Below are positions 1 through 10,052 of a DNA stretch of 64,000 bases, one piece after another; the first letter of the stretch is position 1, and each line of letters begins with the position of its first letter. This DNA comes from Pseudomonadota bacterium (GTDB lineage: Bacteria > Pseudomonadota > Gammaproteobacteria > Steroidobacterales > Woeseiaceae), in NCBI GenBank assembly GCA_022563255.1, contig JADFNS010000013.1:1-64000 (forward strand), given 5' to 3'. The position numbers and the translations under genes were made by a program. The notes under the pieces were generated by a model. The model was given only the letters and a program-made list of their open reading frames with translations, had not been told where the DNA came from and ran no database searches.

Positions 1-2
1 AG

Positions 3-308
3 ATTGCCGGGAGGAAACGCCAGGAGATCGTCGACGCGACGCCAGCCGCACGCCAGTCCGCAAAGATTTTGACCGCCGTGCCCAAGGCCGCGCGGGCCTA
101 TCGACGGCAGATTGCGAAGGGGCTCGAAGGTGATGCCCGGGAAGCCGCAAAGGCTCGCGTCATTCTGCGGGATCTATTGGGATCGGTTGAGTTGTGCCCA
201 GGCGAGGACGGAAGCCTCTGGGCCGAATACCGAACCCGCCCCGCGGCCCTCGTGAAAAAGGCCGTCGGAGCAGGTTCAGGTCTGAATGGTAGCGGGGGCA
301 GGATTTGA
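3..308 (+). CDS. Probable large serine recombinase, C-terminal fragment (5' end outside window)
   Basis: The frame is open from the first bases of the window and ends at a TGA inside the neighbouring tRNA gene. The residues form a basic helical stretch followed by a segment in the style 'VILRDLLGSVELCPGEDGSL', which resembles the C-terminal tail of large serine recombinases (an arginine/leucine-rich helix, then a short beta-rich region). The catalytic domain would lie to the left and cannot be seen. The last residues are read from antisense tRNA sequence, as expected for an integrase gene at the edge of an element inserted in a tRNA 3' end. The family call rests on general resemblance only. 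It could instead be the tail of another phage-type protein. Confidence 0.5.
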   Translation: MAGRKRQEIVDATPAARQSAKILTAVPKAARAYRRQIAKGLEGDAREAAKARVILRDLLGSVELCPGEDGSLWAEYRTRPAALVKKAVGAGSGLNGSGGRI

Positions 309-363
309 ACCTGCGACCTTCGGGTTATGAGCCCGACGAGCTGCCAGACTGCTCCACCCCGCA
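287..363 (-). tRNA. Initiator tRNA-fMet (CAU anticodon)
   Basis: The 77-nt cloverleaf includes an encoded CCA (287-289). The anticodon is CAT in a stem closed by three consecutive G:C pairs, the hallmark of initiator tRNAs. Positions 1 and 72 are T and T and so do not pair, which is also an initiator feature; in E. coli the mismatch is C-A. A T-loop with TTCAAAT and a canonical D-arm are present. The gene lies 48 bases beyond nuoN on the same strand. In many gammaproteobacteria this tRNA is followed by rimP and nusA, but here a recombinase-like reading frame abuts the 3' end. Confidence 0.97.
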
Positions 364-376
364 TCGGCGAAGCCGG

Positions 377-405
377 ATACTACGCAGGTGGCACGGGCAT
401 TACAA
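377..405 (-). promoter_or_regulatory. Sigma-70-type promoter of tRNA-fMet
   Basis: Read on the minus strand there is a TTGTAA -35 box (400-405), a 17-base spacer and a TAGTAT -10 box (377-382). The 5' end of the mature tRNA lies 13 bases past the -10 box. It therefore seems able to drive the tRNA independently of the nuo operon. Confidence 0.6.
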
Positions 406-410
406 GACAG

Positions 411-1859
411 TTAGCCGAGAATTTGCACACAAAGCGCCAGTAACCATCCTGGCGCTATTCCGAGGGCCAAAACGGCGACAGAATTCAGGCTGAGAACGAC
501 CTTTGTGTCAGCGCTCGCTTGCAATACGGCCTGGTCCTCCGCCTCTTCAAAATACATGTACCAGATGACCCTGAGGTAGTAGTAAGCGCCGATCACGGTC
601 ACCAGCAGCATGAGCACAGCGAGCCCCGTGTAACCGGAATCGATAACGGCGCTGATCACATTCAATTTGGCGAAGAAGCCGACGAACGGTGGTACACCGG
701 CCATGCTGAACATCAAAAACATCATCATCAATGCAAACCATGGGCTGCGTGTGCCGAGCCCCTTGAAGTCGGACAGGAATTCCGCATCGTAGCCGCGGCG
801 GCTCAGCAGGATAACGATACCGAATGCACCCGCTGCAGCGATGACATAGGTCAGCATATAAAACAGTGCGGCCGCGTTGCCCTGCCCTGTGCCGCAGAAA
901 ATCGCCAGCAACACAAATCCCACGTGGCCGATCGTCGAATAGCCGAGCATGCGTTTGATATTGGTCTGCGCAATCGCCACAAAATTGCCGACCAGCAACG
1001 ACAAGACCGCGATAACCAGGATCATGGCGGCCCAGGTCTCGTGCAAGGCGCCCAATCCATCGACGAGAATACGCAGGATAAGCGCCAGAGCGGCAAGCTT
1101 TGGCGCGGTCGCAATGTACAGTGTCACCGGCGTACGCGCACCCTGGTAGACGTCGGGCAACCACATGTGAAACGGTACGGCGCCGAATTTGAAACCGATG
1201 CCAACGATCACGAAAGCAAGTCCAAACCACAGCGGCAAATCATTCAGCGACGGATCGGCGCTCACGGCAGCCGCGATCTCGTGAAACTGCAAGCTGCCCG
1301 TCATGCCGTATATCCAGGAAATGCCGTACAGCAACGAGCCGGACGCGATTGCCCCCAGAATGAAATACTTCATCGCCGCTTCGGCCGAGGTGACATTGTT
1401 CCGATCGATGGCGACCAGCGCATACTGCGAAAGCGCCAGCGTTTCGAGACCCAGATACATCGTCAGCAGGCTGTTCGCCGACATCATGATCATCATGCCA
1501 AGCAACCCGATCAGCCCGAGTAAATAGAACTCGCCTTTGTGAATATCGTTGGCCCGCAGGTAATCGCGCGAATACATGAACGTGATGGCAACGAAAATTA
1601 CAGCTGCGACCTTCAGAATCTGCGACAGCGGATCGCTGACATAACTGCCACTGAAAATGACTGTGCGTGCATCCGGTGCGCTCCAGCCAAGCACCGCCAG
1701 CAACAACGCGAGCGATAACATGCTGATCCAGAACGTCCGCACACGATGTTCGTTGTCGATGAACAGGTCCGCAATCAATACCACGCAGATCAGACCCAAC
1801 AGAGTTATTTCCGGTGCAGCAACAAGATAATCCATCAAATTCATTACGTGGCCCGTCAT
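411..1859 (-). CDS. nuoN: NADH-quinone oxidoreductase subunit N
   Basis: This is one of the three antiporter-like proton-pumping subunits in the membrane arm of respiratory complex I. The 482-residue product is almost entirely hydrophobic, with about 14 predicted helices. It carries the family's conserved stretch around residues 155-185 (SAEAAMKYFILGAIASG) and conserved lysine- and proline-bearing helices (FKFGAVPFHMWLPDVYQGA). The start codon overlaps the nuoM stop by four bases (ATGA), so the two genes are translationally coupled. This is the last gene of the operon; only tRNA-fMet follows. Confidence 0.97.
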   Translation of the reverse strand: MTGHVMNLMDYLVAAPEITLLGLICVVLIADLFIDNEHRVRTFWISMLSLALLLAVLGWSAPDARTVIFSGSYVSDPLSQILKVAAVIFVAITFMYSRDYLRANDIHKGEFYLLGLIGLLGMMIMMSANSLLTMYLGLETLALSQYALVAIDRNNVTSAEAAMKYFILGAIASGSLLYGISWIYGMTGSLQFHEIAAAVSADPSLNDLPLWFGLAFVIVGIGFKFGAVPFHMWLPDVYQGARTPVTLYIATAPKLAALALILRILVDGLGALHETWAAMILVIAVLSLLVGNFVAIAQTNIKRMLGYSTIGHVGFVLLAIFCGTGQGNAAALFYMLTYVIAAAGAFGIVILLSRRGYDAEFLSDFKGLGTRSPWFALMMMFLMFSMAGVPPFVGFFAKLNVISAVIDSGYTGLAVLMLLVTVIGAYYYLRVIWYMYFEEAEDQAVLQASADTKVVLSLNSVAVLALGIAPGWLLALCVQILG

Positions 1860-3382
1860 AGTTTCGAATGCCCGACCTGTTCAATGAGCTGTTCAATCGT
1901 AACGTTCATCATGTCGATGAGCGGCGCGGGCCACAGGCCAATGATGAGAACGCTAATCGCAAGAATGGCCAGAACCAGAAATTCACGACCGTTCAAATCT
2001 TTTAAGGCGGCGACGTTGTCGTTCGCTACTTCTCCGTAAATCACGCGTTTGACCATCCACAAGGTATACGCCGCTCCCAGAATCAATGTGCTGGCCGCAA
2101 GAAACGCAAACCAGAAGTTCGCCTTGAAGCTCGCGATAATGACCATGAACTCCCCGACAAATCCCGACGTGCCCGGCAGACCTGCGTTCGCCATCGCGAA
2201 CAACACCATGAACGCGGAAAATATCGGCATCGTGTTAGCCACACCGCCGTAAGCTGCGATCTCGCGACTGTGAACACGGTCGTAGAGTACGCCGACGCAC
2301 AGGAACATCGCGCCCGATATCAGGCCATGTGAAATCATCTGTACCATGCCGCCCGCCATCCCGAGCGCGGCACCGCTGCCGCCGTCAAACGACCACAACA
2401 GGAAGAAACCCAGCGTCACAAAACCCATGTGCGCGATCGACGAATAGGCAATGAGCTTCTTCATATCCGTCTGCATCAAAGCAACGAAACCGATGTACAC
2501 CACGGCGATCAGCGACAGCGCGATCATCATGCCGGAGAAATATTCGCTGCCGTCCGGAGCGATCGGCAACGACAAGCGCACGAATCCGTAGCCGCCCATC
2601 TTCAGCATGATGGCGGCCAGGACAACCGAGCCACCGGTCGGCGCCTCGACGTGCGCATCGGGCAACCAGGTGTGTACCGGCCACATCGGCACTTTCACGG
2701 CGAATGCGAGCAGGAACGCGATGAAAATAAACTTCTGCGCCGTTAGCGTCAGCGGCGCATCCATGAATCCAAACAGATCGAAACCGCCCGTCTGGCCGTA
2801 AAGGTAGATAAACGCGACCAGCATCAGCACCGAACCGAGGAAGGTGTACAGGAAGAACTTCAGTGTGGCGTACACGCGTCGTTTGCCGCCCCAGACACCG
2901 ATGATCAAAAACATCGGAATCAGCATCGATTCCCAGAACACATAAAACAGCAGGGCATCGAGCGCCGAGAAGACGCCGATCATGAGGCCTTCCAGGATCA
3001 GGAACGCCGCAAAATACTGTGCGGGCCGAAGCTTGATCGTGTCCCAACTGGTAATAATGACCAACGGCGTAATGAATGCAGTCAGGAGGATCAGCGGTGT
3101 GGACAGGCCGTCAACACCCAGCGAATAAAACACGTTGAGCGCCGCAACCCAGGACGCCTTTTCGGTGAATTGCATGCCCGTAGCCGCGTTATCGAAGCCC
3201 GCATAAAGACCGATACTGACAAGAACCGTAACGACAGACACGGACAGCGCCACGATGCGCATCAAACCTGCTCTGGACGACTCCGCGTCGCCGTCATCGC
3301 CGATGATCAGCAGCAGCACGCCACCGGCAATCGGCAGCCAGATCAGAATACTTAAGAGATGTTGCGAAAAGTCCATATTCAT
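1856..3382 (-). CDS. nuoM: NADH-quinone oxidoreductase subunit M
   Basis: This membrane-arm antiporter-like subunit of complex I takes part in proton translocation. The 508 residues form about 14 helices. The conserved glutamate region (FYVFWESMLIPMFLIIGVWG, near residue 145) and the MWPVHTWLPDAHVEAPTGGS segment identify the family. A second in-frame ATG lies two codons in (MNMDF), so the exact start is uncertain by six bases. It sits seven bases after nuoL and overlaps nuoN by four. Confidence 0.97.
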   Translation of the reverse strand: MNMDFSQHLLSILIWLPIAGGVLLLIIGDDGDAESSRAGLMRIVALSVSVVTVLVSIGLYAGFDNAATGMQFTEKASWVAALNVFYSLGVDGLSTPLILLTAFITPLVIITSWDTIKLRPAQYFAAFLILEGLMIGVFSALDALLFYVFWESMLIPMFLIIGVWGGKRRVYATLKFFLYTFLGSVLMLVAFIYLYGQTGGFDLFGFMDAPLTLTAQKFIFIAFLLAFAVKVPMWPVHTWLPDAHVEAPTGGSVVLAAIMLKMGGYGFVRLSLPIAPDGSEYFSGMMIALSLIAVVYIGFVALMQTDMKKLIAYSSIAHMGFVTLGFFLLWSFDGGSGAALGMAGGMVQMISHGLISGAMFLCVGVLYDRVHSREIAAYGGVANTMPIFSAFMVLFAMANAGLPGTSGFVGEFMVIIASFKANFWFAFLAASTLILGAAYTLWMVKRVIYGEVANDNVAALKDLNGREFLVLAILAISVLIIGLWPAPLIDMMNVTIEQLIEQVGHSKL

Positions 3383-3389
3383 GCCAGAG

Positions 3390-5357
3390 CTAGCGCAGCC
3401 AAACCAGCCAACCGAGCAACGCAGTCAGGCCGATGAACATTGAGAACGCGTAGGTGTAGAGGTAGCCCGTCTGAATCTGGCGCAAAACGCCAGCGAGTCT
3501 GCCGACCGTCCTGGCCGTGCCGTTCACCAGCAATCCGTCGATGATTAATTCGTCGCCTTTTTTCCAGAAAAACTGGCCAATCGATCGACCGCCTGCAGCA
3601 AAACCCTTGATCCAGAGATCGTCGAAGTAATACTTGTGATCGAGGAGATCGTAGAGTCCCGTCACGCGGTTCTTGATCTTTTCGGGAATATCCGGACGTT
3701 TGAGATACAGGAACCAGGCCGACAATACACCCGCCGCGGCCAGCCAGAAAACCGAAGTCTGAACAGAATGAGTCAGCAACACGAGGCTGCCGTGCCATGC
3801 GCCGGCCATGCGACCGATGACATCATGACTCTCACTGACGAAGATTGCGTCGCCAAAGTAGTCACCAAACAGCACCGGCCCGACCGTATACCAACCGATG
3901 ATCGCGGCCGGTATCGCCAACAAGATCAGCGGTACCGTCACGACTGGGGGCGTTTCGTGCAGGTGCGCCCGGGCCTCTGCATCCATGCGCTCTTTGCCGT
4001 GGAAGACGAGAAAGAACAGGCGAAATGTGTACAACGCCGTGACAAAAACACCTAACAGCACACTCAGGTATGCGATCCAGTAGACAGCGCCCTGTCCCTG
4101 CCAATGCGACTCCCTCACGGCCTCGATCAGCAGATCTTTCGAGAAAAATCCGCTGCTGCCCGGAAAGCCGATCAACGCGAGTGAACCCACTAACGCTGTC
4201 CAGTACGTAATTGGCATGTACTTCCTGATGCCGCCCATCTTCCGAATGTCTTGCTCGTGATGCAACGCAATAATCACGGCACCGGCCGCGAGAAACAGAA
4301 GTGCCTTGAAAAAGGCGTGCGTCATCAGGTGGAAGATCGCCGCACTGTACGCGGACGCTCCCAACGCGACCGTCATGTAACCGAGTTGCGACAAAGTCGA
4401 ATAAGCGATGACGCGCTTGATATCGTTTTGCACAATGCTCAGCAGCCCCATAAAGAACGCCGTAATCGAGCCAATAACGATGACCACGGCCAGCGCCGTG
4501 GTGGACAGCTCAAACAGCGGCGACATTCTCGCCACCATGAAGATGCCAGCCGTCACCATTGTCGCCGCGTGAATCAACGCAGAAATCGGCGTTGGGCCTT
4601 CCATCGAATCCGGCAGCCAGACATGCAACGGCGCTTGTGCCGACTTGCCCATGGCGCCGATAAACAACAGGATGCAAATGACGGTCATCGCGTTCCATGG
4701 CGTACCTGCAAACACTTCGATGTTCTGTGCGGCAACTTGCTCGGCACTCGCAAAAACCTCGGCGTAATCGAGAGACCCTGTGAACGTCACAATGCCGGCG
4801 ATACCCAGAATGAATCCAAAGTCGCCCACGCGATTAACGAGGAACGCCTTGAGGTTGGCGAAGATCGCCGATTCTTTTTTGAACCAAAAACCGATTAGCA
4901 AATACGAGACGAGACCCACCGCCTCCCAGCCGAAGAACAGTTGCAAAAAGTTGTTGGACATCACCAACATGAGCATTGCGAACGTAAACAACGCGATGTA
5001 ACTGAAGAAACGCTGGTAGCCCGGATCCTCGCGCATATAGCCGACGGTGTAGACATGCACCATCAAGGATACAAAAGTCACGACGCACATCATGAGCGCC
5101 GTGAGCCGGTCGACGAGAAAACCGATTCCCATGTGGAGTCCATCAACAACGGCCCAGGTATAGACGGCAATATTTTCAGGCCCGGCACCGCCCCAGAACA
5201 TATTCTTCAGCACGACAAACGACAGTGCACAGGAAGTGCCCACACCAATAATCGTCACCCAGTGCGCACCGGCACGGCCAATCTGCTTTCCCGCAAGCCC
5301 GGCAATGATTGCCGCGGCTAAAGGCGCTAATACGATTGTAAGGTAGTAGCCGTACAT
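3390..5357 (-). CDS. nuoL: NADH-quinone oxidoreductase subunit L
   Basis: This is the largest antiporter-like subunit of complex I and the one that carries the long lateral helix along the membrane arm. The product is 655 residues, close to the usual length. Visible signatures are the conserved FFGWEAVGLVSYLLIGFW segment near residue 145, the quinone-oxidoreductase core APLHVWLPDSMEGPTPISAL near residue 245, and a long C-terminal extension after about residue 500. It begins directly after the nuoK stop codon. Confidence 0.97.
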   Translation of the reverse strand: MYGYYLTIVLAPLAAAIIAGLAGKQIGRAGAHWVTIIGVGTSCALSFVVLKNMFWGGAGPENIAVYTWAVVDGLHMGIGFLVDRLTALMMCVVTFVSLMVHVYTVGYMREDPGYQRFFSYIALFTFAMLMLVMSNNFLQLFFGWEAVGLVSYLLIGFWFKKESAIFANLKAFLVNRVGDFGFILGIAGIVTFTGSLDYAEVFASAEQVAAQNIEVFAGTPWNAMTVICILLFIGAMGKSAQAPLHVWLPDSMEGPTPISALIHAATMVTAGIFMVARMSPLFELSTTALAVVIVIGSITAFFMGLLSIVQNDIKRVIAYSTLSQLGYMTVALGASAYSAAIFHLMTHAFFKALLFLAAGAVIIALHHEQDIRKMGGIRKYMPITYWTALVGSLALIGFPGSSGFFSKDLLIEAVRESHWQGQGAVYWIAYLSVLLGVFVTALYTFRLFFLVFHGKERMDAEARAHLHETPPVVTVPLILLAIPAAIIGWYTVGPVLFGDYFGDAIFVSESHDVIGRMAGAWHGSLVLLTHSVQTSVFWLAAAGVLSAWFLYLKRPDIPEKIKNRVTGLYDLLDHKYYFDDLWIKGFAAGGRSIGQFFWKKGDELIIDGLLVNGTARTVGRLAGVLRQIQTGYLYTYAFSMFIGLTALLGWLVWLR

Positions 5358-5358
5358 T

Positions 5359-5664
5359 TCATCCTTTCAACGTATTGAGCTCTTGCACCGCGATGGAGCG
5401 CTTGTTGCGAAACAGTACGACCAGAATCGCAAGGCCGATCGCCGATTCGGCAGCAGCCACCGTCAAGATGAAGAAAACGAACACCTGGCCCGTCTCGTCG
5501 CCGTGAAAACGGGAGAACGCAACAAAGTTAAAGTTCACTGCCAGCAACATGAGTTCGATGCACATCAAGAGCAATATCAGGTTACGGCGATTGACGATGA
5601 TGCCGGCAATACTCAGGACAAAAAGCATCGCCGCCAGCGTAAGATAGTGTTCAAGACCGATCAT
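5359..5664 (-). CDS. nuoK: NADH-quinone oxidoreductase subunit K
   Basis: This small membrane subunit of complex I has 101 residues and three transmembrane helices. The conserved acidic residues of helices 2 and 3 are visible: the glutamate in [12 protein letters not shown] and the one in [13 protein letters not shown]. The start codon overlaps the nuoJ stop by four bases, and nuoL follows immediately. Length and sequence match the family throughout. Confidence 0.96.
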   Translation of the reverse strand: MIGLEHYLTLAAMLFVLSIAGIIVNRRNLILLLMCIELMLLAVNFNFVAFSRFHGDETGQVFVFFILTVAAAESAIGLAILVVLFRNKRSIAVQELNTLKG

Positions 5665-6266
5665 TGTTTCTTCTCCGTAGCCATCTTGACCACTCGGATG
5701 CGATCCTTCGCCTGAACTGCGACCTGCTCAGCAATGTTCTGCAACTTCAGGCCCGGCCTCTTGCGCATAGTCAGCGTGATCGCGGCAACGATCGCCAGCA
5801 ATAAAATAACCGCGGCAATTTCGAATGCGTACACGTGCTCCGTGTACAAAACCGCACCCAATGCCTTGGTGTTGCTGTAACCCTCGGGCGTCGCCACGAA
5901 ACCGCCCGTGCTTGTGACCCCCTGACCGCGCGCCCAGATCAACTGCACGAGTTGAATAACCATAACTAACGCAACCGCGATGCCGAACGGCGCATAGCGC
6001 GTCAGGCCGCGCTTTGCCGCTTCGATATTGACGTCAAGCATCATGACGACGAACAGGAACAGCACCATGACGGCGCCGACGTACACGAGAACCAACACAA
6101 TCGCCAGAAACTCAACCTCGACCATCAGCCACAACACAGCGCTCTGGAAAAACGTAAGCACCAGAAACATGACCGCGTGCACTGGATTACGCGAGAACAC
6201 GACACCCAACGCGGCACCGAGCATCATTGCCGCAAACACATAGAAAAGAACTGACTGAAACATCAT
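5661..6266 (-). CDS. nuoJ: NADH-quinone oxidoreductase subunit J
   Basis: This membrane subunit of complex I has 201 residues and five predicted helices, including the conserved [20 protein letters not shown] segment (about residues 60-80) in which the third helix is deformed during catalysis in known structures. The soluble C-terminus is a little longer than in E. coli, ending in a lysine-rich tail. It lies eight bases after nuoI and overlaps nuoK by four. Confidence 0.95.
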   Translation of the reverse strand: MMFQSVLFYVFAAMMLGAALGVVFSRNPVHAVMFLVLTFFQSAVLWLMVEVEFLAIVLVLVYVGAVMVLFLFVVMMLDVNIEAAKRGLTRYAPFGIAVALVMVIQLVQLIWARGQGVTSTGGFVATPEGYSNTKALGAVLYTEHVYAFEIAAVILLLAIVAAITLTMRKRPGLKLQNIAEQVAVQAKDRIRVVKMATEKKQ

Positions 6267-6274
6267 CTCAATAC

Positions 6275-6763
6275 CTACCGATACTTGGCGTCTGCCGCTC
6301 TGTCCGCGGATATCATGGCCTCGTACTTATCGCCGACCGCAAGCAACTTGTCTTTGGTCATTATGTTTTCGCCCGGCTCCTCCATGTGGTACTCGTGAAT
6401 ACGCGTTTCAACGATTGCATCGACCGGACACGCCTCTTCACAAAAGCCGCAGTAAATGCATTTGAACAAATCGATGTCGTAACGCGACGTACGTCGTGTG
6501 CCGTCCTCGCCGACCTCTGATTCAATCGTGATGGCGAGCGCCGGACAAACCGCTTCACAGAGTTTGCAGGCGATGCAGCGTTCTTCGCCGTTGGGGTAGC
6601 GACGCAACGCGTGCAGGCCGCGAAACCGATACGATTGCGGCGTCTTCTCTTCCGGGTACTGTATCGTCACGCCCTTCCTGAAAAATTGGCGTAACGTCAA
6701 AGACAGTCCCTTGAGCAATTCCCAAAGGACAAATGTTTTGATGTAACTGCTGATTCGACTCAT
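6275..6763 (-). CDS. nuoI: NADH-quinone oxidoreductase subunit I (two 4Fe-4S clusters)
   Basis: This ferredoxin-like subunit in the connecting arm of complex I carries clusters N6a and N6b. The 162-residue product has two complete CxxCxxCxxxCP motifs, [12 protein letters not shown] and [13 protein letters not shown] chose the ATG at 6763 (MSRISS) because it overlaps the nuoH stop as ATGA and gives the family's usual length. An upstream in-frame extension to 6985 would lie wholly inside nuoH. Confidence 0.96.
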   Translation of the reverse strand: MSRISSYIKTFVLWELLKGLSLTLRQFFRKGVTIQYPEEKTPQSYRFRGLHALRRYPNGEERCIACKLCEAVCPALAITIESEVGEDGTRRTSRYDIDLFKCIYCGFCEEACPVDAIVETRIHEYHMEEPGENIMTKDKLLAVGDKYEAMISADRAADAKYR

Positions 6764-7875
6764 GCGCCCAACTCCGACCACGGTCCCACCTGGATCCAGG
6801 CCATCGCCCCTTCCACCGCAATCCAGATGATCGTCACGGGGATTAATATCTTCCAGCCCAATCGCATGATCTGGTCGTAGCGATAACGGGGGAACGTCGC
6901 GCGCAGCCAGAAAAATGTGTACATGAAGAAGCACATTTTGGCGAACAACCACGGCAAACCGCCGACCGTCAACCATGAGAGCCACGCAATTTCGTACAGG
7001 AAAGTCCAGCCCGCGAACGGCGACGCCCAGCCACCGAGGAAAAATATTGCGGTCATGGTAGAGATGAGCACCATATTCGCGTATTCGGCGAGGAAGAACA
7101 GCGCGAATGCCACACCTGAATACTCAACATGAAAACCCGCAACGATCTCCGACTCACCTTCGGCGACGTCGAATGGAGCACGGTTGGTCTCCGCTACACC
7201 GGAGATCCAGAAGACGATAAACAGCGGAAACAACGGCAACACAAACCAGTGACTCACGCCCCCGGACTGCGCGCGCACTATTTCGCCTAGATTCAGACTG
7301 CCGCTCGCCATCAGAACGCCGACCAATGCGAACCCCATTGCGATCTCGTACGCAACGATCTGCGCAGCCGAACGCATGGCGCCAAGCAACGCATATTTCG
7401 AGTTGCTCGCCCAGCCGGCGAGAATCACGCCGTATACGCCCACCGACGTCAGCGCCAGGACGTACAAAAGACCCGCGTCGATATTGGAAATGACGAACTT
7501 GCCGTTGAGCGGGATAACCGCCCACGCCGCGAGCGCCGGTACCAGTGACAACAGCGGTGCGATGACGAACAAAAACTTGCTCGACTGCGAAGGGACAATC
7601 ACTTCTTTGATCAGCAGTTTGAGAACGTCGGCGAAGGGCTGACCCAAACCGAGCGGACCGACACGGTTAGGACCGATCCGCGCCTGCATTCTGCCAATGA
7701 CCTTGCGCTCGAAATAAGTGGAAAACGCGACGAGCAGAATCACCGTAATCATAACGAACAGGATTTTCCACGTTGTGACCGTCAGGTACTGCAGCCACTC
7801 AGGCAACGAATGGAAAACGCCCAGCACCCAATCGATGATATCGACGACGAATTGCGGTACGAGGCCAGCCATCAA
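6760..7875 (-). CDS. nuoH: NADH-quinone oxidoreductase subunit H
   Basis: This membrane subunit forms most of the quinone chamber at the junction of the two arms of complex I. The 371 residues form eight or nine helices. Signature segments are [19 protein letters not shown] near residue 52 and the acidic loop [20 protein letters not shown] near residue 230. It overlaps both nuoG (ATGA) and nuoI. Confidence 0.97.
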   Translation of the reverse strand: MMAGLVPQFVVDIIDWVLGVFHSLPEWLQYLTVTTWKILFVMITVILLVAFSTYFERKVIGRMQARIGPNRVGPLGLGQPFADVLKLLIKEVIVPSQSSKFLFVIAPLLSLVPALAAWAVIPLNGKFVISNIDAGLLYVLALTSVGVYGVILAGWASNSKYALLGAMRSAAQIVAYEIAMGFALVGVLMASGSLNLGEIVRAQSGGVSHWFVLPLFPLFIVFWISGVAETNRAPFDVAEGESEIVAGFHVEYSGVAFALFFLAEYANMVLISTMTAIFFLGGWASPFAGWTFLYEIAWLSWLTVGGLPWLFAKMCFFMYTFFWLRATFPRYRYDQIMRLGWKILIPVTIIWIAVEGAMAWIQVGPWSELGA

Positions 7876-10052
7876 GCGATATCCCCGGCTTTCGCGCGCT
7901 GCGCGGATAACGTCAGCTGCAGCGCCGTCGCCCGTCGCACCAGTGCGTCCACGGAATACAATGCGATGTCGATCTCATCGCCCGGCGCGTCCGCAGTCCC
8001 CGGCTTCGCAAATTTTCCCGCTGCCTGATATGCGATGCTGTGATCAAAGTCACCAAGCCGCGACTTGAAGTCCTCGATTACATCAGCGCTGGTCACGTAA
8101 TCGAAGCCTTCCGCATCGATCAGATTGCCCAGCACACGCAAGACTTTCCAGCACGGACGAGACTCACCAACCGGATTCGCGACGCCACTGAAACTCTGCC
8201 AGGTACCCGCTACATTGATGTAAGTCCCGGAATTCTCGGCAAAGGTACCGATCGGCAACAACAGATCGGCGACCTCAAGCAGCGCATCGGAAACGAACGG
8301 TGTCAGCGCAACCACATATTTTTGCTGTGCGAGTTTCGCCACTGCATCTGTGGTCGCGTGAATATCTGCATCAGGCTCAACATTGACGAGAACGACAACA
8401 TCCAGAGAACTGTCGAGCATCTCCGCCACGCCCTTCCCTGCATCGTCCCTGGCTTTGCCGCCGCGCTCGCGGTGCGGCAACACGCCCGCGAGAGATGCAC
8501 CGGCAGCATTCGGTCCCTCCGTTATGTTGCCGAATTTCGCACGCGTCAGTTGGGCGATTGCAGCGCCTAATGCACGCACCGCTGCATACGCGGCGTGACG
8601 GCCCGCGATGTTGCCCAGCAAAACCAGCGCGTCGTCAGCATCCTGCAGGGACGCGGCAATGCGCCGCTGCGCATCGTCCGCTTCAACGCCCGCGCACAAC
8701 GCTTCGACCGAGTCAGGCAATGACTCGCCACCGGCCGCGGCGACCGCAATGCCAGCGAGCATTTTAACGAGACCGGCGCCGGACAGGTAATCAGCAACAT
8801 CAAAAAGGTATTCATATTTTTCCGCGTTCGCGAAACTAATCGCGCCACCGCGCAGCGACGCTTTGCGCAAACGGTGCGCAATTATCGGCGCCTCGGCGCG
8901 GATATTGGATCCAGCGACTAAAATCGCTCCCTGGTTTTCCAACTCATCGATTCCACAGCCCAGAGTCTCGTACAACGGATCGTTGTCCTGATCCGAAATG
9001 TCGCGACGCCCCAGACGGTGATCGATGTTGGCGGTCTGTAGATGCCATGCCAATCGAGCCAGCAAATGACTTTCTTCGACCGTCGCAGCAGGCGATGCTA
9101 TAAAACCGATTTTCTCCGACGTCGCGGCACGCAAGACGTCCGCAGCCTCCGACAATGCATCCTCCCAGCCGATGTCGCGCCACTTCCCGTTTTCCTTGAT
9201 GCGGGCGGACAACAAACGATCGGGGTTGTAGATCGCCTCATAGCTAAAGCGATCGCGATCCGAAATCCAGGTTTCATTGATGGACTCGTTTTCGCGCGGA
9301 ACGATGCGCTTTACCGTGCCACGCAAAACGTGTGCGTAGAGATTCGTGCCAACGCAATCGTGCGGTGAAATTGTTGCGCGCTGCTCCATTTCCCAGGCAC
9401 GCGCGCTGTACCGATAGGGTTTGTTGTTCAGCGCGCCCACAGGACACAGATCGATAATGTTGGCGGACAATTCGTGATCGATGTTTTGTTCAACGTAGGT
9501 CGTAATCTTGGCGTACTCGCCGCGCCCGGTCATGCCCAGCTGCGGGTTGCCTTGAATTTCCTCGCCAAAGCGCACGCACCGCGTGCAGTGTATGCATCGC
9601 GTCATATCGGTAGAAACCAACGGCCCGATATTTTGATCTTTTATTACGCGTTTGCGATCGTTGTAGCGGGATATGTCGCGTCCGAATCCCATCGCGAGGT
9701 CTTGCAACTCGCACTCGCCGCCCTGATCGCAAATCGGGCAATCCAGCGGATGATTGATGAGCAAAAACTCCATCGTCGCTTTCTGCGCGGCGATCGCGTG
9801 CGGAGATTTGGTGAAAAGCTTCATGCCCTCTACGACCGGCGTTGCACAGGCTGGCATAGGTTTTGGCGACTTCTCGACTTCCACCAGGCACATTCTGCAA
9901 TTAGCGGCAATGCTCAATTTTTCGTGATAGCAAAATCGCGGGACATACACACCGATCGAATCGGTCACCTCGATGATCATCTGACCCTTGCGCGCCTCAA
10001 CCAGCTTGCCGTCAATCTCAATGTTTACGATGTCGTCATTCGTGGCGGTCAT
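7872..10052 (-). CDS. nuoG: NADH-quinone oxidoreductase subunit G
   Basis: This large iron-sulphur subunit of the peripheral arm carries electrons from NuoF toward NuoB. The N-terminus has a 2Fe-2S ferredoxin domain with cysteines at 41, 52, 55 and 69. Next comes the HxxxCxxCxxxxxC motif (His101, Cys105, Cys108, Cys114) and a 4Fe-4S set starting RCIHCTRC near residue 153. The rest is a degenerate molybdopterin-oxidoreductase fold. At 726 residues it is the shorter form of the protein, well below the roughly 900 residues of E. coli NuoG. The start overlaps the nuoF stop. Confidence 0.96.
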   Translation of the reverse strand: MTATNDDIVNIEIDGKLVEARKGQMIIEVTDSIGVYVPRFCYHEKLSIAANCRMCLVEVEKSPKPMPACATPVVEGMKLFTKSPHAIAAQKATMEFLLINHPLDCPICDQGGECELQDLAMGFGRDISRYNDRKRVIKDQNIGPLVSTDMTRCIHCTRCVRFGEEIQGNPQLGMTGRGEYAKITTYVEQNIDHELSANIIDLCPVGALNNKPYRYSARAWEMEQRATISPHDCVGTNLYAHVLRGTVKRIVPRENESINETWISDRDRFSYEAIYNPDRLLSARIKENGKWRDIGWEDALSEAADVLRAATSEKIGFIASPAATVEESHLLARLAWHLQTANIDHRLGRRDISDQDNDPLYETLGCGIDELENQGAILVAGSNIRAEAPIIAHRLRKASLRGGAISFANAEKYEYLFDVADYLSGAGLVKMLAGIAVAAAGGESLPDSVEALCAGVEADDAQRRIAASLQDADDALVLLGNIAGRHAAYAAVRALGAAIAQLTRAKFGNITEGPNAAGASLAGVLPHRERGGKARDDAGKGVAEMLDSSLDVVVLVNVEPDADIHATTDAVAKLAQQKYVVALTPFVSDALLEVADLLLPIGTFAENSGTYINVAGTWQSFSGVANPVGESRPCWKVLRVLGNLIDAEGFDYVTSADVIEDFKSRLGDFDHSIAYQAAGKFAKPGTADAPGDEIDIALYSVDALVRRATALQLTLSAQRAKAGDIA

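Noticed and set aside
519..1523. A 334-residue plus-strand frame opposite nuoN
   Set aside because: It is rich in His, Gln, Arg and Asp, as typical of a frame opposite a GC-rich membrane gene, and resembles no family. nuoN on the other strand is certain.
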